Positions 59,771-64,000 of a stretch of DNA of 64,000 nucleotides are shown in pieces. Every line of letters begins with the position of its first letter. Position 1 is the first letter of the stretch. Under the pieces are notes generated by a model. That model searched no databases. It was not told the origin of the DNA and saw only the letters and a program-made list of their open reading frames with translations. The DNA is taken from NCBI GenBank assembly GCA_037893225.1, contig JAZGUH010000285.1, positions 372,001 through 436,000 on the forward strand, written 5' to 3'. This DNA is from Hippasteria phrygiana (lineage: Eukaryota > Echinodermata > Asteroidea > Valvatida > Goniasteridae). The position numbers were made by a program, and so were the translations under genes.

Positions 59771-60678
59771 AGGATGAATAACTGGGCAAACATATATGGA
59801 ATAAAAATGTTTAAGCCGCAGAAAGGAGCTTTTCGTTATTGAATCACCTGATCAAAGTTCGAATGAGATGAACTCGTAGTTTTAATCCTGCGTGCAGCCA
59901 AGTGCCTGTTTGGTGAGGCACGTTTTTGTATGTTTGCTATTTACGTATTAAACACCTTTGAGCCAATTCCGCTCAAACTTCATGTAATCCTCAATCGAAC
60001 CCCCTAGTCTGAGGGCCTCTAGTCACCCTTAATGTCGAAATGACTAACAAGCCAAACCAACCAGAAGAAAAAGGAACCAATAGCAAAGCCCCATTGGTTT
60101 GTGTACAAACCCATTTATTGTTAACAAAGCACGATCATTTGAGTTGGCGGTGTAGTCGGCTATCATAAAGGAAACTATCAATCATTCTACTGCTAGCCCA
60201 GTAACAGACGGTAAACAACAGCTGCTTTGACCAACAAAAAGTCTATGTCTGTGACTGTTTCATGTCCATGCTTTTAGAAAGTGCCTTCCGGAGGAGCACC
60301 TTGTTGCGCCCGAGTCATTTTTGTCGGGGCGCTGCACGCAGGGCTTTAAAGTAAGCTTAAGATTAAATCTGAATCATTTATGCTTTTAATGTTGGAGAAC
60401 AACTCAAGGTGGGTTAAACAAAGGATTTTACAATTCCCGATTCATTTAATTGGTTGATATATTTTGGTGTCGATACTTTCCTATCGTGGTGAGGGTGTGG
60501 TATGTATCTTTTCTGGTTGATGTTTTGCAAATCTTGTTTAATAAACCACATCATTTTATTTGAATTCTATTGCAACGAAGCACCGAGATGCACTCCATCA
60601 CCAAACTCTTCAACTGAATTTAAATCTGTATGCAGAATTAGACTTGAATGTCGAAAGTTGTGGATTTGCATCGCGAAT

Positions 60679-60750
60679 GGCCCCATGGTGTAATGGTTAG
60701 CACTCGAGACTCTGAATCTCGCGATCCGAGTTCAAATCTCGGTGGGACCT
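60679..60750 (+). tRNA. tRNA-Gln (CTG), only Gln gene of unit 42
   Basis: CTG fusion type. The T-loop is intact, while the CTG-slot genes of the neighbouring units carry A56. This fits a 3' part taken from a TTG-slot gene. Confidence 0.95.
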
Positions 60751-61066
60751 AAAATGTGATCTTTTACCTTTGACTTGATGTCGAATGTTGTGGATTTGTG
60801 TCCTGATTGTGAATGGCCCATGGCATATTGGTGAGCACTCGAGACTCTGAATTGTCCTACCACGTACACGATGCTGACACTTCACAAATGACTCTCAGCT
60901 CTTGTTTTTTTGGTAGATCAAACCGTCCGATCCGAAGTCGGGCACATTGTCTCGTACTAGGCCACGCGCCTAAATTCAACCTTCTTCTGGGGGAAAACAA
61001 AGTTGAGCAACTGCATACGCATAACTTCATAAATAAATTAACCATGCAGTACACGGCAATAAAAAA

Positions 61067-61138
61067 CGACCGCGAAGGGATTCGAACCCTCAATCTTCCG
61101 ATCCGAAGTCGGACGCCTTATCCATTAGCCACGCGGCC
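61067..61138 (-). tRNA. tRNA-Arg (TCG), unit 42, first copy, D-stem deletion
   Basis: At 72 nt, GGCTAATGG has lost a C from the D-stem and box A. Probably defective, while its duplicate is intact. Confidence 0.65.
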
Positions 61139-61337
61139 AGGATGTTGACACTTCACAAATGACTCTCAGCTCTTGTTTTTTGGGTAGATCAAACCGTCCG
61201 ATCCGAAGTCGGGCACATTGTCTCGTACTAGGCCACGCGCCTAAATTCAACCTTTTTCTGGGGGAAAACAAAGTTGAGCAACTGCATACGCATAACTTCA
61301 AAAATGAATTAACCATGCAGTACACGGCAATAAAAAA

Positions 61338-61410
61338 CGACCGCGAAGGGATTCGAACCCTCAATCTTCCGATCCGAAGTCGGACGCCTTATCCATTAGG
61401 CCACGCGGCC
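61338..61410 (-). tRNA. tRNA-Arg (TCG), unit 42, second copy
   Basis: Reference form. Confidence 0.95.
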
Positions 61411-62317
61411 AGGATGAATAACTGGGCAAACATATATGGAATAAAAATGTTTAAGCCGCAGAAAGGAGCTTTTCGTTATTGAATCACCTGATCAAAGTTC
61501 GAATGAGATGAACTCGTAGTTTTAACCCTGCGTGCAGCCAAGTGCCTGTTTGGTGAGGCACGTTTTTGTATGTTTGCTATTTAAGTATTAAACACCTTTG
61601 GGCCAATTCCGCTCAAACTTCATGTAATCCTCAATCGAACCCCCTAGTCTGAGGGCCTCTAGTCACCTTTAATGTCGAAATGACTAACAAGCCAAACCAA
61701 CCAGAAGAAAAAAAAAACAATAGCAAAGCCCCATTGGTTTGTGTACAAACCCATTTATTGTTAACAAAGCACGATCATTTGAGTTGGCGGTGTAGTCGGC
61801 TATCATAAAGGAAACTATCAATCATTCTACTGCTAGCCCAGTAACAGACGGTAAACAACAGCTGCTTTGACCCACAAAAGTCTATGTCTGTGACTGTTTC
61901 ATGTCCATGCTTTTAGAAAGTGCCTTCCGGAGGAGCACCTTGGTGCGCCCGAGTCATTTTTGTCGGGGCGCTGCACGCAGGGCTTTAAAGTAAGCTTAAG
62001 ATTATATCTGAATTATTTATGCTATTAATGTTGGAGAACAACTCAAGGTGGGTTAAACAAAGGATTTTACAATTCCCGATTCATTTAATTGGTTGATATA
62101 TTTTGGTGTCGATACGTTTCTATCGTGGTGAGGGTGTGGTATGTATCTTTTCTGGTTGATGTTTTGCAAATCTTGTTTAATAAACCACATAATTGTATTT
62201 GAATTCTATTGCAACGAAGCACCGAGATGCACTCCATCACCAAACTCTTCAACTGAATTGAAATCTGTATGCAGAATTAGACTTGAATGTCGAAAGTTGT
62301 GGATTTGCATCGCGAAT

Positions 62318-62389
62318 GGCCCCATGGTGTAATGGTTAGCACTCGAGACTTTGAATCTCGCGATCCGAGTTAAAATCTCGGTGGGACCT
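62318..62389 (+). tRNA. tRNA-Gln (TTG) in the CTG slot of unit 43, A56 variant
   Basis: The slot and the A56 T-loop belong to the CTG genes of units 38 to 41, but the anticodon is TTG. It is the only two-Gln unit with TTG in both slots. Confidence 0.65.
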
Positions 62390-62468
62390 AAAATGTGATA
62401 TTTTTACTTTTTACTAGAATGACTTGATGTCGAATGTTGTCGATTTGAGTGTCTTAATTCCTATACAT

Positions 62469-62540
62469 GGCCCCATGGTGTAATGGTTAGCACTCGAGAC
62501 TTTGAATCTCGCGATCCGAGTTCAAATCTCGGTGGGACCT
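62469..62540 (+). tRNA. tRNA-Gln (TTG), unit 43
   Basis: Reference form. Confidence 0.95.
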
Positions 62541-62857
62541 AAAATGTGATCTTTTACCTTTGACTTGATGTCGAATGTTGTGGATTTGTGTCCTGATTGT
62601 GAATGGCCCATGGCATATTGGTGACCACTCGAGACTCTGAATTGTCCTACCACGTACACGATGCTGACACTTCACAAATGACTCTCAGCTCTTGTTTTTT
62701 GGGTAGATCAAACCGTCCGATCCGAAGTCGGGCACATTGTCTCGTACTAGGTCCACGCGCCTAAATTCAACCTTCTTCTGGGGGAAAACAAAGTTGAGCA
62801 ACTGCATACGCATAACTTCATAAATAAATTAACCATGCAGTACACGGCAATAAAAAA

Positions 62858-62930
62858 CGACCGCGAAGGGATTCGAACCCTCAATCTTCCGATCCGAAGT
62901 CGGACGCCTTATCCATTAGGCCACGCAGCC
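62858..62930 (-). tRNA. tRNA-Arg (TCG), unit 43, T4 variant
   Basis: T4-G69 wobble in the acceptor, otherwise reference. Confidence 0.93.
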
Positions 62931-63838
62931 AGGATGAATAACTGGGCAAACATATATGGAATAAAAATGTTTAAGCCGCAGAAAGGAGCTTTTCGTTATT
63001 GAATCACCTGATCAAAGTTCGAATGAGATGAACTCGTAGTTTTAATCCTGCGTGCAGCCAAGTGCCTGTTTGGTGAGGCACGTTTTTGTATGTTTGCTAT
63101 TTACGTATTAAACACCTTTGGGCCAATTCCGCTCAAACTTCATGTAATCCTCAATCGAACCCCCTAGTCTGAGGGCCTCTAGTCACCCTTAATGTCGAAA
63201 TGACTAACAAGCCAAACCAACCAGAAGAAAAAGGAACCAATAGCAAAGCCCCATTGGTTTGTGTACTAACCCATTTATTGTTAACAAAGCACGATCATTT
63301 GAGTTGGCGGTGTAGTCGGCTATCATAAAGGAAACTATCAATCATTCTACTGCTAGCCCAGTAACAGACGGTAAACAACAGCTGCTTTGACCAACAAAAA
63401 GTCTATGTCTGTGACTGTTTCATGTCCATGCTTTTAGAAAGTGCCTTCCGGAGGAGCACCTTGTTGCGCCCGAGTCATTTTTGTCGGGGCGCTGCACGCA
63501 GGGCTTTAAAGTAAGCTTAAGATTATATCTGAATTATTTATGCTATTAATGTTGGAGAACAACTCAAGGTGGGTTAAACAAAGGATTTTACAATTCCCGA
63601 TTCATTTAATTGGTTGATATATTTTGGTGTCGATACGTTTCTATCGGGGTGAGGGTGTGGTATGTATCTTTTCTGGTTGATGTTTTGCAAATCTTGTTTA
63701 ATAAACCACATAATTCTATTTGAATTCTATTGCAACGAAGCACCGAGATGCACTCCATCACCAAACTCTTCAACTGAATTGAAATCTGTATGCAGAATTA
63801 GACTTGAATGTCGAAAGTTGTGGATTTGCATCGCGAAT

Positions 63839-63910
63839 GGCCCCATGGTGTAATGGTTAGCACTCGAGACTCTGAATCTCGCGATCCGAGTTCAAATCTC
63901 GGTGGGACCT
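63839..63910 (+). tRNA. tRNA-Gln (CTG), unit 44
   Basis: Reference body with intact T-loop. Confidence 0.95.
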
Positions 63911-63989
63911 AAAATGTGATATTTTTACTTTTTACTAGAATGACTTGATATCGAATGTTGTCGATTTGAGTGTCTTAATTCCTATACAT

Positions 63990-64000
63990 GGCCCCATGGT
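63990..64000 (+). tRNA. tRNA-Gln, unit 44, cut by window end
   Basis: Only the first 11 bases (GGCCCCATGGT) of the second Gln slot are in view, preceded by the usual CCTATACAT flank. The anticodon is not visible. Confidence 0.75.

Larger units (their letters stand above)
54110..60177. repeat. Two copies of a 3,034-bp higher-order repeat
   Basis: Units 38+39 (from about 54110) and 40+41 (from about 57144) match with a constant offset of 3,034 bp. They include unusual marks in both Gln slots, both Arg genes and the spacers. Edges are approximate, set where differences begin. Only a few single-base differences were seen inside. Confidence 0.85.
60870..61412. repeat. Tandem duplication carrying Arg relic and tRNA-Arg, unit 42
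   Basis: 60870-61140 (271 bp) and 61141-61412 (272 bp) repeat the arrangement of unit 37, with the same GATG junction. Confidence 0.92.
1..64000. repeat. Tandem tRNA-Gln/tRNA-Arg gene array, 43 units plus a partial one
   Basis: The window is built from one repeat unit throughout. Unit starts, taken at the first tRNA-Gln: 43, 1565, 2936, 4458, 5829, 7351, 8722, 10093, 11464, 12835, 14354, 15724, 17243, 18781, 20300, 21820, 23190, 24709, 26228, 27747, 29266, 30785, 32304, 33823, 35340, 36860, 38374, 39744, 41114, 42484, 43854, 45374, 46893, 48262, 49781, 51300, 52819, 54611, 56126, 57645, 59160, 60679, 62318, 63839 (units 1 to 44). Long units of 1,514-1,538 bp carry two Gln genes; short units of 1,369-1,371 bp carry one. 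Units 37 (1,792 bp) and 42 (1,639 bp) hold an extra 272-bp Arg block. Neighbouring units differ by few substitutions. Array boundaries are not seen. Collapse or expansion during assembly cannot be excluded for such similar units. Confidence 0.98.

Noticed and set aside
62605..62644. Gln-like half as a working tRNA in the divergent right-end units
   Set aside because: It is one base short in the acceptor, and no T-arm or 3' acceptor follows within any reasonable intron length.
1..64000. CRISPR array
   Set aside because: Repeats are 1.4-1.5 kb and contain eukaryotic-type tRNA genes; there are no short repeats with unique spacers.
1..64000. Entamoeba-type tRNA array
   Set aside because: That group also has tandem tRNA units, but spacers there are rich in short tandem repeats. 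None are seen here, and the tRNA-Arg D-arm is of animal type. Not fully excluded.

Overview
The whole window is the inside of one long eukaryotic tandem array of tRNA genes. No protein-coding gene is supported and neither edge of the array is reached. I count 43 repeat units plus the start of a 44th. Long units are about 1,520 bp and short units about 1,370 bp. They hold 73 complete tRNA-Gln genes (34 with anticodon CTG, 39 with TTG) and 45 tRNA-Arg(TCG) genes, plus one tRNA-Gln cut by the window end. There is no encoded CCA, terminators are short T runs, box A and box B are internal, and the D-arm of the tRNA-Arg has the animal-type sequence. This points to a metazoan nuclear genome; I cannot name the species.

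Layout of a long unit, using 43-1564 as reference: tRNA-Gln(CTG) +, tRNA-Gln(TTG) +, a tRNA-Gln-like 5' half +, a tRNA-Arg-like relic on the minus strand, tRNA-Arg(TCG) on the minus strand, then about 900 bp without a gene. That last stretch contains a 458-bp segment bounded by perfect 13-bp inverted repeats next to TTAA, a candidate piggyBac-like MITE caught inside the repeat unit, and an AT-rich spacer. Gln genes are read rightward and Arg genes leftward, so they converge on the two relics. Short units have only one Gln gene and look like products of recombination between the two neighbouring Gln genes.

Region by region: 1-8.7 kb alternates long and short units; 8.7-12.8 kb is a run of short TTG units; 12.8-38.4 kb is mostly long units with multi-unit block duplications (offsets 7,466 and 12,004 bp) and a very uniform run at 24.7-30.8 kb; 38.4-43.9 kb is a run of short CTG units; 43.9-52.8 kb has Gln genes with acceptor, D-loop or T-loop defects; 52.8-64 kb is the most divergent part, with a 3,034-bp two-unit repeat, two 272-bp Arg duplications and many damaged tRNAs. 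This suggests the array edge lies beyond the right end. The array looks like a system evolving by unequal exchange and gene conversion, with exchanges inside the tRNA genes themselves changing isoacceptor dosage.
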